From assembly GCA_019456225.1 (NCBI GenBank), contig VRUI01000005.1:1-64000 (forward strand): a stretch of 64,000 nt of DNA, read 5' to 3'. Shown here piece after piece: positions 18,105 to 26,686 of this stretch; the stretch's first letter is position 1, and each line of letters begins with the position of its first letter. Origin of the DNA: Planctomycetota bacterium (lineage in GTDB: Bacteria; Planctomycetota; Phycisphaerae; Sedimentisphaerales; Anaerohalosphaeraceae). A program made the position numbers and the translations under genes. The notes beneath the pieces were generated by a model, which was not told where the DNA came from, did no database searches, and saw nothing but the letters and a program-made list of their open reading frames with translations.

Positions 18105-19367
18105 ATGAAATTAAAAACAAAAAACCAGGCACTACGCGAAAAACAGATCACCGACATATCAACAATGGTAGCCGGCAACTTCAAACTCCACGAAGTCCTC
18201 GACAAACTAGCAGAATCCGCCGTTAAAGCAACAAAAACGCAGGCCTGCTCAATAAGACTCCTCGATGAGGACCAAAAAAAACTAAAAATGCGAAGCACCT
18301 ACGGCCTCTCCAACGAGTACCGCAACAAAGGAGCCGTCACACGCCACGATCCGGTCATAAAAGCCGCTTTTGAGGGCGATGCGGTCGTTATTGACAACAT
18401 GCAGGACGACAAGCGTGTCAAATATCCGCAAGCGGCAAAGAACGAAGGACTGGTCAGCCAGCTAACCGTCTCCATGATATTTAGAAACACGAAAATCGGC
18501 GTTTTACGTCTATACAGCCCGAAACCAAAGCGTTTTGACGAAGACACCGTCGCCATCGCCCGCATCGTCGCCGCCCAGTGCGCCGTGGCAATATCAAGCG
18601 CCCGCTTCTACGCCAAAGCAATAGAAGCTACCCGCATGGAAGAGCAAATGCGGCTAGCCGCAATTGTCCAGCGGCGCATGATCCCCGAGAGCGCGCCAAG
18701 CATCGTAAACCTTGACGTAGCCGCGATTTACAGGCCATGCTTCCAGATCGGCGGCGACCTGTACGACTTCATCCGGATCGACGATCACACCCTCGTCATC
18801 GCCATCGCCGACGTAATCGGCAAGGGCATCCCGGCGGCGATAATGATGAGCATGTTCCGGGGCACCCTCCGCGCCTACGCCGACGGCGGTCACGATCGCC
18901 ATTCTATGGCTGAAATCGTCGATAAACTCAACAAAGTCAGCTGCAAGGAATGCGACGACGGCGAGTTTATCACGCTCTTCCTGGCGATCATCGATACCAG
19001 AAAAATGAAAATGACATACTGCAACTGCGGTCACGAACCGGCTTTATTAGTGCGTGACGGCAAAATTACCGAGCTAACCAGCGGCGGGCTTGTGCTCGGT
19101 GTATTGGAAGATGCCGAGTATGAGATCGCCACCATCGATCTTGTCAAATGCGATCACCTGGTCATGTACACAGACGGTCTCATCGACGCGGTAAATTTCG
19201 ACGGCGAGTTGTGGGGCAAAGAGAGAATGTATAAAGCGATCAACCGGTACATCGTCTGCCCTTCGGCTGACCAGATGATCCGGAGGCTGCTTGGCTACCG
19301 CCGAAGATTCGTAGGCCTTGCCCGCCAGACAGACGACACAAGCGTAGTGGCAATGTGTGTTGGGTAA
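18105..19367 (+). CDS. GAF-domain PP2C (SpoIIE/RsbU-type) phosphatase
   Basis: A 420-residue soluble signalling protein. An N-terminal helix is followed by a GAF domain (about 20-165, with CSIRLLDEDQKKL and a VLRLYSPKPKRF core). The PP2C-type SpoIIE domain (about 190-420) contains IGGDLYDFI, IADVIGKGIPAAIMMS, MYTDGLID and a final QTDDTSVV; these hold the metal-binding aspartates. Such enzymes dephosphorylate STAS-domain anti-anti-sigma proteins in partner-switching pathways or similar Ser/Thr-phosphorylated targets. The GAF domain presumably senses a small ligand. No anti-sigma or STAS gene is adjacent. The ATG at 18105 matches the start of the domain structure. Confidence 0.88.
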   Translation: MKLKTKNQALREKQITDISTMVAGNFKLHEVLDKLAESAVKATKTQACSIRLLDEDQKKLKMRSTYGLSNEYRNKGAVTRHDPVIKAAFEGDAVVIDNMQDDKRVKYPQAAKNEGLVSQLTVSMIFRNTKIGVLRLYSPKPKRFDEDTVAIARIVAAQCAVAISSARFYAKAIEATRMEEQMRLAAIVQRRMIPESAPSIVNLDVAAIYRPCFQIGGDLYDFIRIDDHTLVIAIADVIGKGIPAAIMMSMFRGTLRAYADGGHDRHSMAEIVDKLNKVSCKECDDGEFITLFLAIIDTRKMKMTYCNCGHEPALLVRDGKITELTSGGLVLGVLEDAEYEIATIDLVKCDHLVMYTDGLIDAVNFDGELWGKERMYKAINRYIVCPSADQMIRRLLGYRRRFVGLARQTDDTSVVAMCVG

Positions 19368-19380
19368 CGATTTTAATTGA

Positions 19381-19779
19381 TTATTGATTATTCGTTTGTG
19401 TTGTTTTTATTGTTGCGTGGTGTGTTCTTTTTAGTATTACTCTTGCTCTTGAACATTGGGTTGTCAGGTTTATTTTTATTTTGCCATCCTCTATTGCTAC
19501 TACCGTTATTGCCGCTTTGCCGCCGTTTATACCCATCTCGCTTACTTCCAGGTCAATGGTATCTCCGGCAGACTTTTCGGCTAGTACCTGTTTATTTTGG
19601 TTTGCCCAGGCAAAGGCGCTTGATGCAAGATTTGCATTGTGGACCTTGAGCCTTTCGGCGGTGGTCTCGTAGGTGAGATTGCTGAGGTGATTGCTGAGAA
19701 TAGCCAGCACGAGCCCAAGCAGCATCAGGAAGATCACTACCACAAACAGTACAAACCCTTTTTGCTTATCCGATCTCAT
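19381..19779 (-). CDS. GspK/PilX-like minor pseudopilin
   Basis: A 132-residue protein with a type IV pilin-like N-terminus: a short basic leader, Gly, then FVLFVVVIFLMLLGLVLAIL. There is no Glu at mature position 5, which is typical of the tip pseudopilin GspK and of PilX. A small soluble domain follows. It is the last gene of the pseudopilin operon, overlapping the preceding gene by 4 bases (ATGA). At 132 residues it is far shorter than classical GspK (about 300) and lacks its large alpha domain. Confidence 0.65.
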   Translation of the reverse strand: MRSDKQKGFVLFVVVIFLMLLGLVLAILSNHLSNLTYETTAERLKVHNANLASSAFAWANQNKQVLAEKSAGDTIDLEVSEMGINGGKAAITVVAIEDGKIKINLTTQCSRARVILKRTHHATIKTTQTNNQ

Positions 19780-20294
19780 AATTGCGTCTCCAAAGTATTT
19801 ACACCGACAAACAAAACATGTGAATTTTTCAGATTGGTCTTGACCCCGCTTTGCGTGCGGCGATTAATGCCGGTGCTTATCTCGACAGCTACGGCCTTTC
19901 CGCCATGGTTTCTTAACTTCCAGTCGAACTTTCCGCCGGGTATGTTCCAGGTTCTCTGGGCATCGGACAACTCCATACCCTCTTGCCTGTCGCGGAGCCT
20001 GGTAACCCGACCATCGTCAAACGAATATGATATAACCCCGTCGGGCGAATCGATAAGAAGCATATCGGCGCCGGCTGCGTTATTGCCCTGATACCGCATC
20101 AGGCCTTTAGACGTTTCAACGTCTTTTCTGAGATCATCAAGCATGCTGTTGATCACACTGTTAGCCCGGTAATCGAACTGCTGGTGCGGGATATTTCTCG
20201 TGACATTTCTCATTGGTTTTACCATTATCATCGCCACTATGATCATGATCGCCATAATAGTCATCATCTCGATAAGAAAAGCACCTTTACGCAT
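19776..20294 (-). CDS. GspJ-like prepilin-type protein
   Basis: A 172-residue protein that begins MRKGAFLIEMMTIMAIM. The prepilin peptidase site is the Gly before AFLIE, with Glu at mature position 5, followed by a hydrophobic helix. The soluble part (YSFDDGRVTRLRDRQEG and similar) resembles GspJ-type minor pseudopilins. A start at 20294 is chosen because GGAGGGG lies at ribosome-binding distance; an in-frame ATG 18 bases further upstream would overlap the previous gene. The gap to the previous gene is one base. Confidence 0.7.
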   Translation of the reverse strand: MRKGAFLIEMMTIMAIMIIVAMIMVKPMRNVTRNIPHQQFDYRANSVINSMLDDLRKDVETSKGLMRYQGNNAAGADMLLIDSPDGVISYSFDDGRVTRLRDRQEGMELSDAQRTWNIPGGKFDWKLRNHGGKAVAVEISTGINRRTQSGVKTNLKNSHVLFVGVNTLETQL

Positions 20295-20295
20295 T

Positions 20296-20670
20296 TTATT
20301 GCCCCTCCGCATAAACGTATTTCTTCAGTTCGATCCTGACCAGCCTTTTTTTGAGCTTTCTCGATGCGGTGACCTCGAGCAATTTGAGCCCGTCCCACTG
20401 TCCTGAGCCTTCGGATTCTTCGACCGTGACACTGATATTCTTCCACAACCGCGAAATGTCGGCATCGCTTATCGATGCTCCCGTGGCGGTGAGGCTCGAC
20501 ATCTGCGAACGGGCGGCGGCGAGGCACTGCTGCCTTGTAAGCTGAAGGCGATTATATTTCCTATTGACGTTTAGCATAGCGGCAAGGACACCAAGGATCA
20601 TCCATAAAAGAAGCATCGAGACGGCGAATTCGGTACTTATCCAGCCCGGCCTTGTTTTGCGTTTATTCAT
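20296..20670 (-). CDS. GspI-like prepilin-type protein
   Basis: A 124-residue minor pseudopilin candidate that starts MNKRKTRPG, with the cleavage Gly followed by WISTE (Glu at position 5) and the helix FAVSMLLLWMILGVLAAML. The soluble domain is about 85 residues, which fits GspI-type size. The start at 20670 is preferred over a longer reading that would begin inside the upstream gspF-like gene; the gap from that gene is then 17 bases. Confidence 0.68.
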   Translation of the reverse strand: MNKRKTRPGWISTEFAVSMLLLWMILGVLAAMLNVNRKYNRLQLTRQQCLAAARSQMSSLTATGASISDADISRLWKNISVTVEESEGSGQWDGLKLLEVTASRKLKKRLVRIELKKYVYAEGQ

Positions 20671-20687
20671 TTTAACTAACCTGTAAA

Positions 20688-22169
20688 TTATGGTAATGCT
20701 GTTTCTGTTAGATGAGTTATTATCGAAACCATCGGTACGAACATCGCGTATACTATAAAGCCTACCATTGCGCCTAGCAGGAGTATGGTACATGGAAAGG
20801 CTATGGCACGTACTACATTTGCTTTGAAGTTATAGCTTGCCCTGTAAAACTTTTCGAGCATGCCGAGTATCTCAGGTGTATTTCCGGCGTTAACTCTATC
20901 GTCGAAGGCCCATGCCAGCGAATTTCCCATTCCGGTATCCAGTGCGGCGGCGGAGATGTTCTGACCCTGTTCGACCCTGGTCAGCCAGCGAGAAAGACGC
21001 TTGCGAAAACAATTGTTCAGGTCGAGATCGCCGGCGTTTCTAATCGCGTCATTGACGGGACAGCCGGATTTTAGCGAAACGCGGAGAAGTCCCGTCACCC
21101 GCATTATCGAATAGTTAAACTCAAACCAGTGGAGAATCGGCAGGTGCCATTTAAAAAAATCACCGAGGCGAATAATGAACGCCGGGTTATTGACCTTCCT
21201 TGGAAACTTGCGGTAAAAACCCCTGATCCATGGCAGGCCAATATTTAAGAAAATGAGCACCAACAGTATCAGTAACGCAATGATACCATTTCCTGAAATC
21301 AAATAGTCGGCGATATCTATAAGTATCAGTGTCGAGCGCGGCATAGTTTCGAGTCCTCCGCTTATATCGCTGAGAACCATGCCAAATGTAGGAATTATAA
21401 AAATCATAAGGCCAAACATTATCGAAAACGCCACGGTGACTACAGTTATCGGGTAGGACGGATCTACGGGATTCATTTTGCTGCTCTCACTGGCGTTTCC
21501 TTCGATCTCTGCTTCTATGCTTCTGATGGCCTCCGGAAGCTGGTTGACCTTTTCGGCGGCGTCTACCATCGAAGTAATATACACCGGGCACCTGGGGTAA
21601 CCAAGTCTCAGCGCTCCGCCAAGACAATAACCTTCGGTGAGCCATCTTGAAATGTCCAGGAATATCCGCTTTCTGCGGCCTCTGTATCCGTCGGCAGTTG
21701 CGGCTAACGCCATCGGAAGCGGCAGGTTCTGGCGGACGCACGATCCGATAGTCGAAATGACATCCAAAGCTATCGACTGGCGGTTTGCGACGAAAATGCG
21801 GTGCTCAAATATTATGTACACAAACCAGGTAACAACGCCAAGGATATTTAAAATGATGGTCAAACCAGCGAGCAACACCAGGTAGTAAATAATTCGCCAG
21901 GTCCAAAAGGCGAGAATGTGCGGCCACTTTCGCTTGGTTACATCGGTCCTGGCACCTCTGACGGTTACGATCAAAAGTGTAACGGGGAAAACTATGGCAG
22001 AGATCAGAATAGCGACAGCCTTAACAGCATCATTGTCAATATACATCTCGGACAACAAAGCCGAACACAAAAGGCTCGCCGGCAGCGAAGAAAGCAATGC
22101 AACGCCGGACCACCTGAATGACAGGTAAATAAAAAATACCAATAATAAAACAGCTATAGCAATATGCAT
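20688..22169 (-). CDS. Second GspF-like inner-membrane platform protein
   Basis: A 493-residue polytopic protein with two T2SSF domains, each with a cytoplasmic four-helix bundle ahead of transmembrane helices (for example LVIFIIPTFGMVLSDISGG-like and a final MVGFIVYAMFVPMVSI helix). Compared with the canonical 400-residue GspF it has three or four additional N-terminal transmembrane segments (about residues 1-125). It sits directly after a standard gspF, so the locus has two platform proteins that might form a heteromeric platform. The canonical spacing of pilus genes supports the assignment. Confidence 0.78.
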   Translation of the reverse strand: MHIAIAVLLLVFFIYLSFRWSGVALLSSLPASLLCSALLSEMYIDNDAVKAVAILISAIVFPVTLLIVTVRGARTDVTKRKWPHILAFWTWRIIYYLVLLAGLTIILNILGVVTWFVYIIFEHRIFVANRQSIALDVISTIGSCVRQNLPLPMALAATADGYRGRRKRIFLDISRWLTEGYCLGGALRLGYPRCPVYITSMVDAAEKVNQLPEAIRSIEAEIEGNASESSKMNPVDPSYPITVVTVAFSIMFGLMIFIIPTFGMVLSDISGGLETMPRSTLILIDIADYLISGNGIIALLILLVLIFLNIGLPWIRGFYRKFPRKVNNPAFIIRLGDFFKWHLPILHWFEFNYSIMRVTGLLRVSLKSGCPVNDAIRNAGDLDLNNCFRKRLSRWLTRVEQGQNISAAALDTGMGNSLAWAFDDRVNAGNTPEILGMLEKFYRASYNFKANVVRAIAFPCTILLLGAMVGFIVYAMFVPMVSIITHLTETALP

Positions 22170-22276
22170 ATGTAAACCAGGTTTTAACTACAATTATTAA
22201 TTACTAATTACTAATTTTGGTTTCGGCCTTACGGCCGAGACTTTTTCATTTAAAAGCTGCGGGCTGGAAGCCGGCG

Positions 22277-23473
22277 CTACATTAAAGCCGTAGTAATACT
22301 GATTATCGGCAGGAACATTGAAAGGATGATCGTTCCGATCATAACGCCGACGAATATTATCATAAAGGGCAGCAACATGGTCTGCAGCTTGGCTTGCAGG
22401 CATCGTGACTGTTCTGCGTACATCTCGCCGAGGCTGTGCAGATTGTCCTGCAGCTCGTTTCTCTGTGAGCCAAGCTGCATCGAATAGAGAAACAGCCTTG
22501 GCAGGGTTTTGCCGATGTGTCCTGCTTCCATCAGGGCTGCACCCTTTTCGACCTGGCTGGCGAGTATTGAGCTTTCGAGCTTTAACATTTCGCTGCCGGA
22601 CGCTCCGGAGCTTAGCCTTAGACACTCGCCCATGTCACAGCCGGAACTGACGAGCAGGGCCATCGCTTCGGACATGCGGGCAAGAATGCTGCTGTGATAA
22701 AGCCTGCCAAGGATCGGCATCTTCATAAGCATTGCTTCCCTGAACCGTCGTCCGGCAGCGTTAGTTGAAAGCAGACTTAATATTAAGATCACCGAAAGAA
22801 CAAACGCTCCAAACGTAGCGGCTATGGGAATGATGTTTCTGGCGAGCTGCAGCATTTGCTGGGTCAGCCATGGCAGCCTGGCCCCGTCGCCCATATCTGT
22901 AAGTACCTCGCCAAAAGTAGGGATTACAAAAATGAAGAGAGCTACTATTATCGTAAACGCAAAAAACAGGACGACGAGCGGGTAGCTTAGTGCTTCCAGT
23001 ACGATACGTTTTGTCTTTGCTCCCATTTCCAGGTGACGGTTGAGGCTTGTGAGCATCTCGCTGAGTCTGCCGGTTCGGACGCCGGCTTTGAGGATGCGGC
23101 TGTAGAGCGGGGGGAAAGATCTCTGGCGTTTTTCGATAGCCTCGTCTATGCTTGCGCCGGCTTCGAGTTCATTGGCGATGGCGGTTATCATTTTTCGCAT
23201 CGAACGCGACGACACATCGTTGGCAAGTTCGCGGAGACCACGCTCGATAGGTATGCCGGCCTTTGTGATGGAGGCAAGCTGCTGATTGAAAAGGAGCAGC
23301 TCGGTTCTGCCGATACCGGTTTTGGACTTTTTGCCCTGAACCTTGGTTATCTCGGCGACGACAAGGTTCATGTCGGTAAGCATTTCGACAGCCTGCTCGC
23401 GAGAAGCCGCCTCGATAATGCCGCCCATGGAACGACCGCTCTCGGTTAATGATGTATATTCAAAAGTAGCCAT
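22277..23473 (-). CDS. gspF: Type II secretion/type IV pilus platform protein
   Basis: A 398-residue protein of normal GspF/PilC length. It opens with the canonical MATFEYTSLTESGR start, then has two T2SSF domains (about 60-185 and 265-390). Characteristic pieces are FNQQLASITKAGIPIERGL, the transmembrane segment FIFVIPTFGEVLTDMG, and LVSSGCDMGECL in the second domain. It anchors the assembly ATPase to the inner membrane during pseudopilus extension. Confidence 0.88.
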   Translation of the reverse strand: MATFEYTSLTESGRSMGGIIEAASREQAVEMLTDMNLVVAEITKVQGKKSKTGIGRTELLLFNQQLASITKAGIPIERGLRELANDVSSRSMRKMITAIANELEAGASIDEAIEKRQRSFPPLYSRILKAGVRTGRLSEMLTSLNRHLEMGAKTKRIVLEALSYPLVVLFFAFTIIVALFIFVIPTFGEVLTDMGDGARLPWLTQQMLQLARNIIPIAATFGAFVLSVILILSLLSTNAAGRRFREAMLMKMPILGRLYHSSILARMSEAMALLVSSGCDMGECLRLSSGASGSEMLKLESSILASQVEKGAALMEAGHIGKTLPRLFLYSMQLGSQRNELQDNLHSLGEMYAEQSRCLQAKLQTMLLPFMIIFVGVMIGTIILSMFLPIISITTALM

Positions 23474-23503
23474 TATAAATTTCCTTTTTTCGTTCTACTG
23501 CGT

Positions 23504-24880
23504 TTAATCTTTTGTTTGATCGCTTTTTATCCCTGCGCTTGCGCTTCGGGCTTTTATTTCAAAGTATATCGTACTTTCGTGGTCTGCCTGCTTCCTGGTA
23601 ACCGGCGAGCCGAGAAGAGCAATATCTTTGCCGAGGGCGTACCTGAACGGCCTCTGGGTTACCGGGTCAAGCGGAAGCGACAGGTCAGAAATATCGTTAA
23701 GCGAGGCGGGGAGTTTGCCGCCGTGCAATGCCGCATAATATCGGATGCCTTCCAGACACTGCAATGCCGCGACGAGACGGTCAAGCTTGTTCATCTGCAA
23801 AAGGATGTCCTTACGCGAATGCGTGGGCTCTTCGGCAGGCTCGTCAGGTTCATCTTCAAATTCATCCTCAACATATATTTTATATCTCCCCTTTCCACCC
23901 ATTCGGCCTGGAAGAGTAATGTAATGTCCTGATCTTCGGCGATTCTTAGAATTATCTTCTGTCTTTGCTGGGGGCATGCTTAGGTTTACAAGTGGTTTTG
24001 GCAGGTCGGACAGCGATCTGTAGAGGCTTGGGGCTTTTGGGGACTGGACAAGTTCTTCTACGCTTTTCAGCATTACAGAGGCAGTGTTTGCGGCGGCCAT
24101 TGTCTGGATCATTGATGGGGTGTTTGCGATGTGTCTTGACATGGCTAAACCGTCGCGAATAGCTTTGACGGCGGTTTTGTATTCGCCGACAGAGGTATCC
24201 AGACGTGCCTTTAAAGCCACAACCGATGTGAGACTGTTAAGACCTTTGAGTAATGAAAATGTTCCTTTTCCGGCCTGGTCTTTTGGCCATTGGCATTGGC
24301 GCAGAAGACTGCCCCGGGCGATGAGGTCCAGCGAATTGGCGCAAGGCTTAACGATAGACGCTGCGATGTCGGTATTGAATTTGTCCATCGGCGCATCGAG
24401 CATGGCATTAATAGCGGATTGACTGAAGTCGGCCGGCAAGGCGTCAATGGCTTTGACATAAAGTTCTGCGGCATCACCGTCGGATCTTTCCATGTCAAGC
24501 GGGAGAAGGCGGTACTTAAACTGCGGCAAATCAGTGGCTGGGGAAATGCTGACACTGACAACATCGGGGAGTTTTCTGACGGCTTCGACGACGACATCAA
24601 CGACAGAACCTGGGTCATTTGGTTCGTTAGGTTCCTGGGAGCCGGTGCCGGAGTTTAACAACTTAATGGCGTTTTCGATAGTGGGATAACTCTTGACAGG
24701 ATCGGCGACTTCGGCAGGTGCTGCGGGGATCTCGGGTTTAGTGATAACCTTCGGAATATTGGGCTCAGTAAGATCGTTTGGGTCGCTGACGCTATTAGGC
24801 TCGTTTGGGTCTGCGCAGAGTGTTGCGGACATGCCAAAACAGAAAATCAAAATCGCTATTAAAAGTAAATATCGTTTCAT
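23504..24880 (-). CDS. Secreted DPNEPN-rich protein in the pseudopilin operon
   Basis: A 458-residue protein with a signal peptide (MSATLCA, cleavage at about 22). The first mature 60 residues are rich in DPNEPN and EPNIPK-type repeats, a composition I associate with exported planctomycete proteins. The main part (about 100-330) is mostly helical with no domain I recognise. A charged acidic/proline segment follows, then a C-terminal region with DPVTQRPFRYALG resembling the calcium-loop-like end of pseudopilin-associated proteins. It lies between gspE and gspF genes, 30 bases from gspF, and is therefore likely a dedicated cargo or periplasmic component of the machine. Confidence 0.6.
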   Translation of the reverse strand: MKRYLLLIAILIFCFGMSATLCADPNEPNSVSDPNDLTEPNIPKVITKPEIPAAPAEVADPVKSYPTIENAIKLLNSGTGSQEPNEPNDPGSVVDVVVEAVRKLPDVVSVSISPATDLPQFKYRLLPLDMERSDGDAAELYVKAIDALPADFSQSAINAMLDAPMDKFNTDIAASIVKPCANSLDLIARGSLLRQCQWPKDQAGKGTFSLLKGLNSLTSVVALKARLDTSVGEYKTAVKAIRDGLAMSRHIANTPSMIQTMAAANTASVMLKSVEELVQSPKAPSLYRSLSDLPKPLVNLSMPPAKTEDNSKNRRRSGHYITLPGRMGGKGRYKIYVEDEFEDEPDEPAEEPTHSRKDILLQMNKLDRLVAALQCLEGIRYYAALHGGKLPASLNDISDLSLPLDPVTQRPFRYALGKDIALLGSPVTRKQADHESTIYFEIKARSASAGIKSDQTKD

Positions 24881-24942
24881 GGTTTTCCTAGAGATTTTAA
24901 TAGTTTCCTGGGCACCGGCGAGGGGTGCCCCTACAGGATTTT

Positions 24943-26109
24943 TTAGTGTCGGCTTTCTGTGTTTACTTCTTCTTGCGTCGTTATCCCGCTAGTTACCAGT
25001 CGTCTTGAGTCGTGTGCCATGTTCATGTGGCCGCGGCTCTTTAAGATTGCGTCGAGCTCTTCTATGTCTGATTTGGCGAGTATTGCCTTTCGCAGTTGTC
25101 CGTCCATCATCACCATCTCTGAGATGAGTACCCTGCCGCTAAAGCCTGTATTCATGCAGCTTTGACAGCCGACTGCCTGGAAAGTACCGGTTTTTGCAAT
25201 CTCTTTTTTGCAATCTTCGCACAGCCGCCTTACGAGCCGCTGATTTAGAACCGCTGAAATGCTGGAGGTTACCTGGTATGGCTCGATCTGCATTTCGAGC
25301 AGGCGAAGAAGTGCCCCTGCCGGCGATCCGCTGTGCATTGTGCTCATAAGCAGATGGCCGGTCAGGCCGGCTTCGATGGCGATGCGTGCGGTCTCTGCGT
25401 CTCTTATCTCGCCGATCATGAGTACCTGCGGGTCCTGCCGAAGCAGCGAACGCAGCGCAACGGGAAACGTCATGTCGCCGGTGCCGGTTATCTGGACCTG
25501 TGTAACTCCTTCTATGTCTCTTTCGACCGGGTCCTCCAGCGCGACAATGCTTCGGCCTGCAAAGCGGGTGAGTATATCGCGAAGGATGGCCGCGAGCGTT
25601 GTGCTCTTTCCGCTGCCTGCAGGTCCGGTCAGCAGTAAAACGCCCTGGTTCCTGGAGGCGATCTCTTTTAGATTCGACAAAATGAAATCGGAAAAGCCAA
25701 GCTGATCAAGCGACATCAAACCGGCGTCTTCATAAAAGACCCTTATGACTGCCCGCTGGCCGTGGATCGTTGGAAAAACGGCGAGCCGCTTGTCGGTGAC
25801 ACTGCTCTCTATCGGCGTGGCGCCCGCGCCTTTTATCCGGCCTTCCTGGGGGATGTCGTTGCGGTAGGTGAGCAGTCCGCCGAGGACCTTGAGCCTTGCG
25901 ATGATATTATCGCTTATGGTTTTCGGCAGCTCGTCGACGATCTTCAACTGGCCGTCAAGGCGAAACTTGACCTGCAGCTTACGGCTGGTCGGCTCGAAAT
26001 GAATATCGCTGGCCCGCCGCGAAACCGCCTCTTGCAGAATATCGTCAACCAACTGAGAAACATCGGCGCTGGTATGCTTTCGCTTCATAATATCTTCCCT
26101 GTCAAGCAT
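24943..26109 (-). CDS. gspE: Secretion/pilus assembly ATPase, short GspE/PilB type
   Basis: A 388-residue hexameric ATPase that powers pseudopilus assembly. Visible motifs are DIHFEP in the N2 domain (about 35-40), Walker A GPAGSGKST (162-170), the Asp box around ALEDPVE, Walker B VLMIGEIRD (229-237), the His box STMHSGSP, and a tetracysteine zinc site (Cys297, Cys300, Cys315, Cys318). It lacks the N1 (MshEN) domain present in most GspE/PilB proteins, which are about 500-570 residues. It is the first gene of a seven-gene minus-strand operon. No secretin, GspL/M or prepilin peptidase is seen in the window. Confidence 0.88.
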   Translation of the reverse strand: MLDREDIMKRKHTSADVSQLVDDILQEAVSRRASDIHFEPTSRKLQVKFRLDGQLKIVDELPKTISDNIIARLKVLGGLLTYRNDIPQEGRIKGAGATPIESSVTDKRLAVFPTIHGQRAVIRVFYEDAGLMSLDQLGFSDFILSNLKEIASRNQGVLLLTGPAGSGKSTTLAAILRDILTRFAGRSIVALEDPVERDIEGVTQVQITGTGDMTFPVALRSLLRQDPQVLMIGEIRDAETARIAIEAGLTGHLLMSTMHSGSPAGALLRLLEMQIEPYQVTSSISAVLNQRLVRRLCEDCKKEIAKTGTFQAVGCQSCMNTGFSGRVLISEMVMMDGQLRKAILAKSDIEELDAILKSRGHMNMAHDSRRLVTSGITTQEEVNTESRH

Positions 26110-26234
26110 TTACGTTACAATCAGGGCCTTTCACCTTGCCCTGTCACCAATATTGACGCGCGACAGCAGGTAATAGTTACCTGAATAATCGGAATTTAAA
26201 AAAAAATAGTAAGTCATAAATCGGAAGGCGTATG

Positions 26235-26382
26235 ACTCCAGGTGCACATTAGATGCACATTAGATGTTCATTATATGCCTATTAGCCATGGTATTACACC
26301 CTTCTCTATTCAGTGATTACTGCATAAGTCTTTTGTTTGAAGGACGTTATACAACATCTTGCTTGCTGGCACAGAAATTGCT
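26235..26382 (+). promoter_or_regulatory. Sigma-54 promoter unit, copy 1
   Basis: The -24/-12 element is TGGCAC-N5-TTGCT (26367-26382), matching the sigma-54 consensus with GG and GC dinucleotides at the required spacing; the predicted start is near 26392. Upstream lies an imperfect inverted repeat AAGTCTTT-N6-AAGGACGT (26326-26347) and a tandem GCACATTAGAT block (about 26243-26266). The whole block from ACTCCA at 26235 is a diverged duplicate of the one at 29099-29247 with the same internal spacing, which supports function of the conserved parts. Confidence 0.75.
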
Positions 26383-26440
26383 TGTTATCTTGTTAATTGT
26401 TTTAAAATTCGATAGCTATTGAGAAAAAAAGTGTAGTAAA

Positions 26441-26521
26441 ATGAAGCAGATAATGGTAATTATATCATTGTTCGCTGCATCAGTTTCGAATGTGTTTGGT
26501 GCTGATAATAACGCTTTATAG
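26441..26521 (+). pseudogene. Truncated signal-peptide ORF downstream of sigma-54 unit 1
   Basis: A 26-codon frame beginning MKQIMVIISLF that reads like a lipoprotein or Sec signal peptide and then stops. In the duplicated unit further right the equivalent position is the start of a full lipoprotein gene (MKKTMVILMVL). The simplest reading is a decayed paralogue whose promoter survives and may now drive the downstream activase genes. A leader-peptide role cannot be excluded. Confidence 0.55.
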
Positions 26522-26686
26522 AAAAACAATATTCTTTGAGGGATTCTGATTCTGATTTTCGCGTTGATAATTAGAGTTGAGTGATATCAGTTTTTCGATA
26601 TTTGCGTAGAAAACTAAACAGATATTAATGTTAACTGATCTGGAGAATTGAAATGCTCTTGATTATTCTAAAATAAGGTGACTCTT

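Noticed and set aside
22197-22625. A 142-codon minus-strand frame overlapping the gspF end
   Set aside because: It lies in another frame of gspF, is Arg-rich and lacks start signals.
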